DNA of 64,000 nucleotides from Sphaerisporangium corydalis (GTDB lineage: Bacteria; Actinomycetota; Actinomycetes; Streptosporangiales; Streptosporangiaceae): assembly GCF_025506355.1 (NCBI RefSeq), contig NZ_JANZYP010000053.1:1-64000 (forward strand), written 5' to 3'. Below the pieces are notes generated by a model. It was not told the DNA's origin, made no database searches, and saw nothing but the letters and a program-made list of their open reading frames with translations. Position numbers and translations under genes: made by a program. This document shows, piece after piece, positions 23,916-32,647 of the stretch (its first letter is position 1; every line of letters starts with the position of its first letter).

Positions 23916-24425
23916 GTGGAGAGAATCCTGGTCAGTGCCTGCCTCATGGGGCGGCGGGTGCGGTTCGACGGGCGCGCCAAGACCGTGGACGACGCGCTGC
24001 TCGCGGGCTGGCGGGCCGAGGGGCGGCTGGTGCCCTTCTGCCCCGAGGTCGAGGGCGGGCTGCCCGTGCCGAGGCCGCCCGCGGAGATCGAGGCGGGCGC
24101 CGGGGGCGCCGCCGTCCTGGCCGGTGCCGCGCGCGTCCTGACGCCGGCCGGCGCCGACGTGACCCGCCACTTCCTGGACGGCGCCCACGCCGCCCTCGCC
24201 CAGGCGCGGTCGGCGGGGATCAGGATCGCGGTGCTGAAGGACGGCAGCCCGTCCTGCGGCAGCCTGCGCGTCCACGACGGCACGTTCGGCGGGCGGACGG
24301 CGCCGGGCGCGGGGGTGACGACGGCCCTGCTGGAGGCGCACGGCGTGCGCGTGTTCTCCGAGGACCGCCTCGGCGAGGCCGCCGCTCACCTGACCACCCT
24401 CGAAGGCACGCCGCCGCCCACCTGA
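23916..24425 (+). CDS. DUF523 domain protein
   Basis: 169-residue protein of the DUF523 (YbbK-like) family. Signature stretches are VSACLMGRRVRFDG (6-19), CPEVEGGLPVPRPPAEI and LKDGSPSCGS (about 108-117), which contain the conserved cysteines. The biochemical role is not established. The GTG at 23916 begins the conserved region. The last codons form the first unit of a 32-bp tandem duplication. Confidence 0.85.
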   Translation: MERILVSACLMGRRVRFDGRAKTVDDALLAGWRAEGRLVPFCPEVEGGLPVPRPPAEIEAGAGGAAVLAGAARVLTPAGADVTRHFLDGAHAALAQARSAGIRIAVLKDGSPSCGSLRVHDGTFGGRTAPGAGVTTALLEAHGVRVFSEDRLGEAAAHLTTLEGTPPPT

Positions 24426-24450
24426 GCACCCTCGAAGGCACGCCCCCGCC
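24387..24450. repeat. 32-bp tandem duplication at the DUF523 gene end
   Basis: Units 24387-24418 and 24419-24450 both begin CACCTGA and contain CACCCTCGAAGGCACGCC; they differ at two bases. The first unit is coding sequence; the stop falls at the start of the second. Confidence 0.9.
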
Positions 24451-24518
24451 GAAGACGCCTCCCGCGGCGGACTCCCGCTGAGGGCCCGCCATCCCGCCCG
24501 CCGGGCCGTGCGACCGGC

Positions 24519-25754
24519 TCAGGGGTTGAGGGCGTCGGTGGTGGCGTCGGCGCCGATGATGGCCTTCTCGTCGGGCTTGAACACCAGCACCGTGTCCACG
24601 TACGACCGCAGGGCCGCGTCGAGCCCCACGTCATGCCCCTCGGCCTCGGACATGAACCAGCGGTGGTCGAGAACTTCGTGGAAGAGCTGCGCGGGCTCCA
24701 GCTTGCCGCGCAGCTCGGGCGGGATCGCGCGGACCGTCGGCTGGAAGGTCTCGGCGAGCCAGCGGTGGGCGACGATCGCCTCGTCCTCGTGCCGGAGCCC
24801 CTTGGCGACCCGGAAGGAGTCCAGGTCGTTGAGCAGCCGCCTGGCCTGGTTCTCCTCGACGTCGAGCCCGGTGAGGCGGAGCAGGCGGCGCTGGTGGTGC
24901 CCGGCGTCCACGACCTTCGGCCGGACGATCAGCCGGGCGGTGCCGGCCTTGCGCCTGACCATCATCTCGGCGACGTCGAAGCCCAGGGTGTTGAGCCTGC
25001 GGATCCGCTGGTCGATGAGGTGCCACTCGACGTCTTCGACGATCTCTTCCTGCGTCAGCTCGTTCCAGAGCCGGTGGTAGCGCTCGCAGAGCTGGTCGGC
25101 GAAGGCGAGGGGGTCGATCGAGGCGTGCAGGAACCCGCCCGCCTCCAGGTCGAGCATCTCACCGTAGATGTTGACGTAGGCGACCTCGATGTCGTGGTTG
25201 CGCTGGCCCTCGCTGATCACCGGGTGCAGTTCGCCGGTCTCCGCGTCCACCAGGTACGCGGCGAACGCGCCCGCGTCCCGCCGGAACAGGGTGTTGCTCA
25301 GCGAGCAGTCGCCCCAGTAGAAGCCCGCCAGGTGCAGCCGCACGAGCAGCACGGCGAGCGCGTCGAGCAGGCGGATGAGCGTGTCCGGCCTTAGGGTCCC
25401 CGACAGCATCGCCCGGTAGGGGAGCGAGAACTGCAGGTGCCGGGTGATCAGGGCCGAGTCCAGCGGCTCGCCGTCCGCGTCGGTCCGGCCCGTGACGACC
25501 GCCACCGGCTCCACGGACGGGGTGTCGAGCCGGCTCAGGTCCCACAGGAGCTGGTACTCCCGTTTGGCGTACCGTTCGCTGATCTCCTTGATCGCGTAGA
25601 CGCGCCCGGAGAGCCGGGCGAACCGCACGACGTGCCGGGAGATGCCGCGCGGCAGCGTCACGAGATGGTGCTCGGGCCAGTTCTCCAGGGGAAGATCCCA
25701 AGGCAGACGGATGAGGTCGGGATCGCTGGGAGCGCCGGTCATCTGGAGCGGCAA
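24519..25754 (-). CDS. DUF4032 domain protein, kinase-like
   Basis: 411-residue actinobacterial protein of the DUF4032 family, with an N-terminal protein-kinase/LPS-kinase-like region. VYAIKEISERYAKREYQLL resembles the ATP-site Lys and Glu helix, and LHLAGFYWGDCSLSNTLFRRD resembles a catalytic loop (GDCSLSN in place of HxDxxxxN). AAYLVDAETGELH may be the metal-binding part. The C-terminal DUF4032 region follows. Substrate and function are unknown. MTGAPSD at 25742 is an alternative start. It is divergent from the sugar transporter operon. Confidence 0.75.
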   Translation of the reverse strand: MPLQMTGAPSDPDLIRLPWDLPLENWPEHHLVTLPRGISRHVVRFARLSGRVYAIKEISERYAKREYQLLWDLSRLDTPSVEPVAVVTGRTDADGEPLDSALITRHLQFSLPYRAMLSGTLRPDTLIRLLDALAVLLVRLHLAGFYWGDCSLSNTLFRRDAGAFAAYLVDAETGELHPVISEGQRNHDIEVAYVNIYGEMLDLEAGGFLHASIDPLAFADQLCERYHRLWNELTQEEIVEDVEWHLIDQRIRRLNTLGFDVAEMMVRRKAGTARLIVRPKVVDAGHHQRRLLRLTGLDVEENQARRLLNDLDSFRVAKGLRHEDEAIVAHRWLAETFQPTVRAIPPELRGKLEPAQLFHEVLDHRWFMSEAEGHDVGLDAALRSYVDTVLVFKPDEKAIIGADATTDALNP

Positions 25755-25956
25755 CCCTTTGCTCCTCGAATGTCGGGAATGTTGGTTCTGACGCTAGCCG
25801 CTCCGCGCGCGTGACGGCGCCCCGGTCCGCTCCGTGGACAGCACCCCGGGCATGAATGACTTTGCGTTATGGATCAACCGCTTTGGGCGACCACCGCAGG
25901 ACAGATGGCGGGCGGCCAGGGGGTCTGAGGGCGACATGACAGGCGGTCGGCATAGA

Positions 25957-25972
25957 GCTGGTCTAGACCGGG
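25957..25972. promoter_or_regulatory. DasR-like (dre) site upstream of the ngc operon
   Basis: GCTGGTCTAGACCGGG matches 13 of 16 positions of the known DasR responsive element ACTGGTCTAGACCAGT, including the central GGTCTAGACC palindrome. DasR controls N-acetylglucosamine and chitin metabolism in Streptomyces. Its presence supports the sugar assignment of the transporter, although it lies about 190 bp upstream of the proposed transcription start. Confidence 0.65.
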
Positions 25973-26040
25973 TCAAGGGGGTGTCGATTTGGCGTCGGTT
26001 TGTGCCATCATCGGGCGATGACCTGTGCTGTTGTTAGGTT

Positions 26041-26059
26041 ACGGGGGAGTTTCCCCCGT
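26041..26059. other. Perfect hairpin upstream of the ngc promoter
   Basis: ACGGGGGA-GTT-TCCCCCGT has 8-bp arms with a 3-base loop. It lies between the DasR-like site and the promoter at 26133. It could be a terminator or attenuator for a transcript starting near the DasR site; no T run follows. Confidence 0.45.
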
Positions 26060-26132
26060 CACTGGACATCCCCGTTTGTAGCGGGCAGTTTGCTGGTCGG
26101 CCACAGCTCGATCACGGGTTGGCCCATACCAC

Positions 26133-26161
26133 TTGACGCTGTACGGGGATGGACGTACGTT
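26133..26161 (+). promoter_or_regulatory. Candidate sigma-70-type promoter of ngcE
   Basis: TTGACG (26133-26138), a 17-bp spacer and TACGTT (26156-26161) give a good housekeeping-type promoter. Transcription would begin near 26168, just before the palindrome at 26172-26188. Confidence 0.6.
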
Positions 26162-26171
26162 CCTCAAACGT

Positions 26172-26188
26172 TTAGGAAACTTTCCTAA
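26172..26188. promoter_or_regulatory. 17-bp palindromic operator at the ngcE transcription start
   Basis: TTAGGAAA-C-TTTCCTAA is a perfect palindrome placed just downstream of the predicted transcription start, ideal for repression. AT-rich palindromes of this kind precede sugar-transport operons controlled by ROK- or LacI-type repressors in actinomycetes; which regulator binds here is not known. Confidence 0.7.
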
Positions 26189-26215
26189 TTGATTGCCCCA
26201 TTTCTGGAGGGTTGC

Positions 26216-27667
26216 ATGTCCAACTCCGCCGGCACGCCCCGAGAGATCACCCGGCGGCAGATGCTCCGCCGGATCGGCCTGACCGCGGTCGTCGCGGGCC
26301 CCGCGGCCAGCTTCCTCGCCGCCTGCGCGACCAGCGGGGGCAACTCCGCGGCCTCCCCGACCGCCACCGCCAGCGGCGCGGCGACCTCCGCGGCCAACCC
26401 CTTCGGCGTCAAGGCGGACGCCCCCCTCGAAGTCGTCATCTTCAAGGGCGGCCTCGGCGACGCGTACGCCACCGACGTCCACGAGCCGCTGTACAAGAAG
26501 GAATTCCCGAAGGCCACCGTCAAGCACGTCGCCACGCAGCAGATCGCCCAGACGCTGCAGCCGCGCTTCGCCAGCGGTGACGTTCCCGACTTCATCGCCA
26601 ACTCCGGCTCCGACCTGATGGACAACGGCGCTCTCCAGACCGAGGGCCAGCTCCTGGACCTCACCCAGCTCTTCGACGCCCCCTCGATCGACGACCCGAG
26701 CAAGAAGGTCAGGGACACCCTGATCCCGGGCACGGTCGAGTCCGGCCTCATCGCCGGCAAGCCCTACATCCTGAACTACGTCTCCAGCGGCTACGGCCTC
26801 TGGTACAACGGCAAGCTCTTCCAGGAGAAGGGCTGGACCCCGCCGAAGACGTTCGACGAGTTCAAGACCATCTGCGACACCATCAAGAAGGCCGGCCTCA
26901 CGCCGTACGCCTACGCGGGCAAGAACGCCTCGTACTACCAGTACTGGATGATCCTGATCACGGCCGCCAAGGTCGAGGGCAACCAGGTGCTGATCGACAT
27001 CGACAACCTCGCCGACGGCGCATGGACGCGCGACTCGGTGAAGCAGTCGGCCGCCGCGTGGGCGGAGATCGGCAAGTTCATGGACAAGAGCTACGAGGGG
27101 CTCATCCACACCGAGGTCCAGACCCGGCAGAACAACGACAAGGTCGCGTTCTACCCCTCCGGTTCCTGGCTGGAGAACGAGCAGAAGGCCAACACCCCGG
27201 CCTCGTTCGAGTATGCCGTGACGCCGACCCCGAGCCTCACCTCCGCCGACAAGATGCCGTTCGAGGCCATCCGCGCCGCCGCGGGCGAGCCGTACATCAT
27301 CCCCTCGAAGGGCAAGAACCCGGCCGGCGCCCTGGAGTACGCCCGGATCATGCTCTCCAAGGAAGGCGCCAAGGGCTTCACCGAGAAGTCCGGCAGCCTC
27401 ACGGTCGTCGTCGGTGCCGCCGAGGGGCTCACGCTGTCCCCGGGCCTCAAGAGCATCAACGACGCCCAGACCGCCGCGGGCGCCAACATCGTCACCTACA
27501 GCAGCTTCGAGAACTGGTACAAGGAGCTGGAGACCGAGCTGCGCAAGCAGACCAACGCGCTCATGTTCGGCCGCATCTCGGCCGACGAGTTCTGCGCCAA
27601 GATGCAGAAGAAGGCCGACTCGGTGAAGGCGGACTCCGGCATCACCAAGCAGAACCGGACGGTGTAG
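26216..27667 (+). CDS. ngcE: N-acetylglucosamine/chitobiose ABC transporter binding lipoprotein
   Basis: 483-residue extracellular solute-binding protein anchored as a lipoprotein. The N-terminus has a twin-arginine motif (ITRRQMLRRIGL, RR at 13-14) and a lipobox FLAAC with Cys37, so it is likely a Tat lipoprotein. NPFGVKADAPLEVVIFKGGLGDAYA and LQPRFASGDVPDFIANSG match what I know of NgcE, which binds GlcNAc and diacetylchitobiose. It starts at ATG 26216 behind TGGAGGG. It is first in an operon with two permeases; the ATPase is absent, as for systems served by a shared MsiK. Confidence 0.85.
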   Translation: MSNSAGTPREITRRQMLRRIGLTAVVAGPAASFLAACATSGGNSAASPTATASGAATSAANPFGVKADAPLEVVIFKGGLGDAYATDVHEPLYKKEFPKATVKHVATQQIAQTLQPRFASGDVPDFIANSGSDLMDNGALQTEGQLLDLTQLFDAPSIDDPSKKVRDTLIPGTVESGLIAGKPYILNYVSSGYGLWYNGKLFQEKGWTPPKTFDEFKTICDTIKKAGLTPYAYAGKNASYYQYWMILITAAKVEGNQVLIDIDNLADGAWTRDSVKQSAAAWAEIGKFMDKSYEGLIHTEVQTRQNNDKVAFYPSGSWLENEQKANTPASFEYAVTPTPSLTSADKMPFEAIRAAAGEPYIIPSKGKNPAGALEYARIMLSKEGAKGFTEKSGSLTVVVGAAEGLTLSPGLKSINDAQTAAGANIVTYSSFENWYKELETELRKQTNALMFGRISADEFCAKMQKKADSVKADSGITKQNRTV

Positions 27668-27673
27668 CGAATC

Positions 27674-28630
27674 ATGCGGCAAGGCGACGGCGGGCTCGCC
27701 GCAGGGCTGTTCAGCGCGAGGCTGAGAAGGTACGGGTTCATCTTCTCCTTCCTCGCGATCCCGTTGATCCTCTACGTGGTCTTCGTGATCAGTCCCTACG
27801 CGCAGGCCTTCTACATCTCGTTGACCAACTGGCGGGGAATCTCCGCGAACCCGCAGTTCATCGGGTTCGAGAACTTCACCCGACTGCTGGACGACGACGT
27901 CTTCTGGGCGGCGGTCCGTCACCACGGGCTCCTGCTGCTCGCCATGCCGCTGATCACCATCGCCATCGCCCTGTTCTTCTCGTTCCTGCTGAACCTCGGC
28001 GGAGGCAGCAGGGGCGGGGCGATGACCGGGGTCTGGGGCTCGAAGTTCTACCGGGTCGTGTACTTCTTCCCGCAGGTGCTGGCCGTGGCCGTCGTCGGCG
28101 TGCTGTTCCAGGCGATCTACCGGCCCGACAACACCGGCGTGCTGAACGGCCTGCTGAAGTGGATCGGCGTCGACCCGGTGGGCTGGCTGATCAACACCGA
28201 CCTGGCCCTGTGGTCGATCATGGCCGTGGTGGTCTGGCAGTCCGTCGGCTTCTACGTGGTGCTGTTCTCGGCGGGCATGTCCGCCATCCCGAGGGACGTG
28301 TTCGAGGCGGCGGCGCTCGACGGCGCCGGCCGGTTCCGGCTGTTCTTCAGCATCACGCTCCCGCTGATCTGGGACACCATCCAGGTCGGCTGGGTCTACC
28401 TCGGCATCGCGGCGTTCGACTGCTTCGCCCTGGTGCAGGTGCTGTCGGTGGACCGAGGTGGCCCGGACAACGCCACCACGGTCCTGCCCCTGGAGATCTG
28501 GCGCACGGCGTTCACGTTCTCCAAGTTCGGCTACGCCTCGGCGATGGGCGTCGCGCTGTTCTTCCTGACCATCACGTTCGCGGCGCTCAGCCTGCGCGTG
28601 ACGCGCCGCGAGAGGATCGAGCTTTCATGA
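27674..28630 (+). CDS. ngcF: ABC transporter permease, NgcF-like
   Basis: 318-residue membrane permease with about six helices. After a short cytoplasmic start, FIFSFLAIPLILYVVFVISPYAQAFYIS is the first span. EAAALDGAGRFRLFFSITLPLIWDTI is the EAA loop (about 215-240) that contacts the ATPase. It belongs to the MalF/UgpA class. It lies six bases after ngcE and overlaps ngcG by four. It pairs with NgcG to form the channel for amino-sugar uptake. Confidence 0.85.
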   Translation: MRQGDGGLAAGLFSARLRRYGFIFSFLAIPLILYVVFVISPYAQAFYISLTNWRGISANPQFIGFENFTRLLDDDVFWAAVRHHGLLLLAMPLITIAIALFFSFLLNLGGGSRGGAMTGVWGSKFYRVVYFFPQVLAVAVVGVLFQAIYRPDNTGVLNGLLKWIGVDPVGWLINTDLALWSIMAVVVWQSVGFYVVLFSAGMSAIPRDVFEAAALDGAGRFRLFFSITLPLIWDTIQVGWVYLGIAAFDCFALVQVLSVDRGGPDNATTVLPLEIWRTAFTFSKFGYASAMGVALFFLTITFAALSLRVTRRERIELS

Positions 28631-29535
28631 TGGCGACCCAAACCAGCGCGGTCCGGGTGGCCAAGGCGGACAGCACCGACGCCGGCCGCCGGCCGCGCGG
28701 GCCGGTGAACCCCTTCGGGGCGCTCTCGCACATCGCGCTCATCGTGTGGACGATCCTGGTCGTCGGGCCGATCCTGTGGACGTTCCTCGCCTCCTTCAAG
28801 ACCAACCCGGAGATCGTCGGCGACGCGCCGCTCGCGCTGCCGCAGAGCTTCAGCTGGGCGTCCTGGGGGCGGGCCTGGGAGAAGGCGCACATCGGGCGGT
28901 ACATGCTGAACACGATCTTCGTGGTCAGCGTCAGCACGGCCTTCACCATGCTGTTCGGCTCGATGGCGGCGTACGTGCTCGCCCGGTACAAGTTCTTCGG
29001 CAACCGGGCGATCTACTACCTGTTCGTGTCGGGCCTGTCGTTCCCGGTGTTCCTGGCCCTGGTCCCACTGTTCTTCGTCGTGCGGAACCTCGGGCTGATC
29101 GACACCCACCTCGGCGTGATCCTCGTCTACATCGCCTACTCGCTGCCGTTCACCGTGTTCTTCCTGACGGCGTTCTTCAAGACGCTGCCGAACTCGGTGG
29201 CGGAGGCGGCCATGATGGACGGCGCCTCGCACACGCGGACGTTCTTCCAGATCATGGTGCCGATGGCCAAGCCCGGCCTGATCAGCATCACGATCTTCAA
29301 CATCCTCGGCCAGTGGAACCAGTACCTGCTGCCGATCGTCCTTTTGTCCGGCGGCGTCGAGGACAAGTGGCTGATCACCCAGGGCATCGCGAACATCAAC
29401 ACGACCGCCGGCTATGAGGCCGACTGGCCGGGGCTGTTCGCCGCGCTCAGCATGGCCATCATCCCGATGCTGATCGTGTACATCATCTTCCAGCGGCAGA
29501 TCCAGTCCGGCCTCACCGCAGGGGCGGTCAAGTAG
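28627..29535 (+). CDS. ngcG: ABC transporter permease, NgcG-like
   Basis: 302-residue MalG/UgpE-class permease. Spans include IALIVWTILVVGPILWTFLA and TIFVVSVSTAFTMLFGSMAAYVLA; the EAA loop is EAAMMDGASHTRTFFQIMVPMAKPG. A cytoplasmic N-terminus of about 30 residues precedes the first helix. It starts inside the ngcF stop (ATGA) and is followed by a strong terminator, so the operon is ngcEFG without an ATPase gene. Confidence 0.85.
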   Translation: MMATQTSAVRVAKADSTDAGRRPRGPVNPFGALSHIALIVWTILVVGPILWTFLASFKTNPEIVGDAPLALPQSFSWASWGRAWEKAHIGRYMLNTIFVVSVSTAFTMLFGSMAAYVLARYKFFGNRAIYYLFVSGLSFPVFLALVPLFFVVRNLGLIDTHLGVILVYIAYSLPFTVFFLTAFFKTLPNSVAEAAMMDGASHTRTFFQIMVPMAKPGLISITIFNILGQWNQYLLPIVLLSGGVEDKWLITQGIANINTTAGYEADWPGLFAALSMAIIPMLIVYIIFQRQIQSGLTAGAVK

Positions 29536-29547
29536 CCGTCCGGTCGC

Positions 29548-29590
29548 AGGCCCGTGCCACCCCGCCTCGCGTGGTGTCACGGGCCTTTTT
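29548..29590 (+). terminator. Rho-independent terminator after ngcG
   Basis: AGGCCCGTGCCACC pairs with GGTGTCACGGGCCT across an 11-base loop (one mismatch), followed by TTTTT ending at 29590. It lies 13 bases after the ngcG stop. Confidence 0.9.
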
Positions 29591-29730
29591 GACGCTCTTG
29601 AGTGACCTATTTCATCATTAATCCCCACAAATCCCTCTATCGCGGTTCGGACAACTGATGGATGATCACCGTCAGCAGCGTCCGTAAGGCGCCCTCTGCC
29701 GAGTTCCGGCCAAGATGGAGTGGTGAGACC

Positions 29731-31839
29731 GTGACCGAGTCCTCAACCCGCCGCAGGAAGCGTCGACTGACCGTACTGTTCATCGCCGTCGTGCTCGGTC
29801 CGCTCGGACTCGCCGCGGCCCCGGCCTCCGCGGAGCCGCCCCCGCAGCCCGCCAACCCCTGGCAGGCCGACCTGTGGCCGCAGCGGCAGCCCTGGCAGGA
29901 GACCGCGCCCGAGGCACTGTTCAAGGGCAAGCCCGGCGGACCCGCCGCGATCGACCCGCAGAACTGGAAGAACCCCGACCACATGACGTGGGCGGACTAC
30001 AAGGCCGTCCCCGGGACGACCTGGGCCGACCCGGCGGGCAAGGGGTCCACGCGCACCTTCAAGGGCGCGTTGGTGCTCCTGGACTACCCGAACCAGCCGT
30101 TCGTGGTCACCCAGCCGGCCGGGTCGACGGTGTTCAGCAACCCGAGCGCCGAGGCGCACGACATCCCCCGCGACCAGGTGGGCAAGTTCTACCACGACTT
30201 CCTCAACGTCCCGGGCACGCTGAACCACGGCCACACCATCCACGAGTACTGGATGGAGGACTCCGGCGGCAGGTACGGCGTCGGGCTCGACGCCTTCGGG
30301 CCGTACGAGATGCCCGGCAAGTCCCACGAGTACGCCATGGAGTTCCAGAGCGGCACGGCCTGCCCGGCGGGCGACACCTGCAACCGCAACATCCGCACCG
30401 ACGGGCGTGCCGCGTGGGCCGCGAGCGCGGGCGAGGACGAGCTCGCCAAGTACGACTTCGTCTTCTACCTCAGCGCCGGCCAGGACGAGTCGTCGACCTG
30501 GCAGGAGTTCGGGTCGATGAAGTTCCCCGCCAAGGAGGACGTCACCGACGTCTTCGGCCCGCCCGACCCGGCCCTGCCCAACTGGGCCAGGACCCGGTAC
30601 GTCGAGTGGACCTCGTGGGCGTCGGCCTCCACCATCTGGCCCAACGCCGGCGGCGGCTCCTCCACCCAGGCCGAGAGCTCCGGCCAGAGCACCTACGCCC
30701 ACGAGTTCAGCCACATCCTCGGCATCGGCGACAACTACAACAACCCCTTCGGGGTGCCGGCGCGGCGCGACTACACCGGGCCCTGGGAGATGCTCAGCCG
30801 GGGCACCTTCAACGGCCCCGGCGGCCCGCACAGCCGCTGGACCATCCCGCCCACCGGGGGCAGCTCGATGGGCGCCCAGCACATGCTCCGCAACAAGCTC
30901 AAACTGGAGATGGTGGACGAGCAGAACGTCCTGCGGCTGTCACGGGAGGCGCTGGCCCAGTCGGGACTGGTCGTCGCCCGGGTGACGGCGCGCGAGACCC
31001 AGCCGGGCGCGGGCGACCTGTCGGGCGTCAACATCGCGCTCGGCACCGGTGACCTCGCCCCCGCCTGCGACACCCAGACCGACCCGTTCTGCGACGGCCG
31101 CGGCTACCAGAACTACACGATCGAGGTGGTGGACCGGGCCGGTTCGGACTCCTTCACCCCCGACTCCGGCGTGCTGCTGGCCAAGACCAAGAACCAGGAC
31201 CAGGCGCCGTTCGAGTGGGTCATCGACGCCAACCCGCAGGACATCGGGATGACCGACTACGTCCTGCCCGACGGCACGGCCATCCCGATCACGATCGGCG
31301 ACTACCGGCAGCTGTCCGACGCGCTGTTCCACGCGGGCACCGACTCCGGCAGCGAGTACGAGTACGTCGACGAGGCCAACCGTCTGCACTTCTACGTGCT
31401 CGACGTGCGGCGCGACAACAAGGGCACTCTGTCCTACACCGTGGCGGTCCGCTCCCTGGACGGCGCCGGCCCGCAGAAGCGCGGGGTCAAGGTGCTGCCC
31501 AGCGTGGCGGTCGCCAAGGGCACCGAGTGGGCGTCCTGCCGCTTCCCGCTCGCCAACACCGGCAAGGCCGCGCCGCCGGCGGGCCAGCACCCCGAGGACG
31601 TCGCGTCGTACCTGAAGTCGGACGTCTACCGCCTGTCCACCACCGTGGCGGGCAAGGGCTGGTCGAGCTGGGTGCCGAACAAGCTCTCGGCCGTCGAGTT
31701 CGGCGGGTCGGCGGTCGTCCCGGTGTACGCCCAGCGCGGCAAGGGCGGCGCCCACCTGGCCACGCTCAAGCTCACCGCCACCTCCGAGAGCGACCCGTCC
31801 AAGAAGTCCACGGCCACCTGCGCCCTGGTCGGCCTCTGA
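29731..31839 (+). CDS. Secreted M6 family metalloprotease
   Basis: 702-residue exported zinc protease of the immune inhibitor A (M6) family. A basic N-terminus (RRRKRR) and hydrophobic core lead to an AxA cleavage site, APASA, near residue 34. The zinc motif is HEFSHILGIGD, with HExxH at about 324-328. WEMLSRGTFNGPGGPHSRW follows, as in this family. The C-terminal 300 residues look like beta-sandwich modules with a Cys pair (CDTQTDPFC). The GTG at 29731 gives a normal signal peptide; the frame opens 23 codons earlier. It would act extracellularly on proteins. Confidence 0.9.
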   Translation: MTESSTRRRKRRLTVLFIAVVLGPLGLAAAPASAEPPPQPANPWQADLWPQRQPWQETAPEALFKGKPGGPAAIDPQNWKNPDHMTWADYKAVPGTTWADPAGKGSTRTFKGALVLLDYPNQPFVVTQPAGSTVFSNPSAEAHDIPRDQVGKFYHDFLNVPGTLNHGHTIHEYWMEDSGGRYGVGLDAFGPYEMPGKSHEYAMEFQSGTACPAGDTCNRNIRTDGRAAWAASAGEDELAKYDFVFYLSAGQDESSTWQEFGSMKFPAKEDVTDVFGPPDPALPNWARTRYVEWTSWASASTIWPNAGGGSSTQAESSGQSTYAHEFSHILGIGDNYNNPFGVPARRDYTGPWEMLSRGTFNGPGGPHSRWTIPPTGGSSMGAQHMLRNKLKLEMVDEQNVLRLSREALAQSGLVVARVTARETQPGAGDLSGVNIALGTGDLAPACDTQTDPFCDGRGYQNYTIEVVDRAGSDSFTPDSGVLLAKTKNQDQAPFEWVIDANPQDIGMTDYVLPDGTAIPITIGDYRQLSDALFHAGTDSGSEYEYVDEANRLHFYVLDVRRDNKGTLSYTVAVRSLDGAGPQKRGVKVLPSVAVAKGTEWASCRFPLANTGKAAPPAGQHPEDVASYLKSDVYRLSTTVAGKGWSSWVPNKLSAVEFGGSAVVPVYAQRGKGGAHLATLKLTATSESDPSKKSTATCALVGL

Positions 31840-31855
31840 CCCTCTCCCGCTTCAG

Positions 31856-31886
31856 GAGCACGGCCCGCACCCAGCGGGCCGTGCTC
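31856..31886. terminator. Strong hairpin after the M6 protease gene
   Basis: GAGCACGGCCCGC and GCGGGCCGTGCTC are perfect 13-bp arms around the loop ACCCA, 16 bases after the stop. No T run follows, as is common for actinobacterial terminators. Confidence 0.8.
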
Positions 31887-32067
31887 TCCGCCGTTCCGGG
31901 CTCTGCGGTGTCGGGCATCGGAGCGCGGATCCTCCTATTCGCGAATCCCCCCTTTACCGCTCCCTTGGAACGGGTGAAGATGTAGCCGGAATGATCGTCC
32001 ACGGCCTGGATCCGGCGCGTCCGGCCGGGCCGTGCCGCCCCTCGCGGGCGCAGGCCGGAAGGACTTC

Positions 32068-32607
32068 ATGGCACACATCGAGCTGGGAAACGACGCTCCT
32101 GGGATCAGGGGCCTCATGCAGTACCGTCCCGAGACCGGCAAGGTGCTCAACGAGCTGGCAGAGGTCCTGTTACGCGACGAGAACAGCCTGACCAGGGGCG
32201 AGCGCGAGCTCATCGCCACCTACGTGTCGACCCTCAACCAGTGCCGGTTCTGCTCGGCCTCGCACAAGGCCTTCGCGGCGGCGCAGCTCCCCGGCGGCCA
32301 TGAGCTGGTCGCCCACGCGTGCTCCGACCTCGACACCGCGCCCATCTCCGACAAGCTGAAGGCGCTGCTGCACATCGCGGGCCATGTGCAGCAGATCGGA
32401 ACCGCGGTCACCGAGAAGGACGTGGCCCTCGCGCGCGACGCCGGCGCCACCGACATCGAGATCCACGACACCGTGCTCATCGCCGCCGCCTTCTGCATGT
32501 ACAACCGCTACGTGGACGGCCTGGGCACCTTCGCCCCCGACGACCCCGCCTCCTACGACCAGATGGCCCAGCTCATCACCACCCAGGGCTACGCCCCGCG
32601 CCCCTGA
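32068..32607 (+). CDS. Carboxymuconolactone decarboxylase / AhpD-like peroxidase-related protein
   Basis: 179-residue all-helical protein of the AhpD-like, alkylhydroperoxidase-related family. The redox motif NQCRFCSASH (CxxC plus His, near residues 57-66) sits in the usual helix. ELIATYVSTLNQCRFC and FCMYNRYVDGLGT are typical. It may reduce peroxides or have another redox role; partners are not visible. ATG 32068 has GGAAGGA upstream. The following gene is convergent. Confidence 0.85.
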   Translation: MAHIELGNDAPGIRGLMQYRPETGKVLNELAEVLLRDENSLTRGERELIATYVSTLNQCRFCSASHKAFAAAQLPGGHELVAHACSDLDTAPISDKLKALLHIAGHVQQIGTAVTEKDVALARDAGATDIEIHDTVLIAAAFCMYNRYVDGLGTFAPDDPASYDQMAQLITTQGYAPRP

Positions 32608-32647
32608 CGCCGCCTCACGCGCCGGGCGGCGGGCAGGGCTTCGCGCG

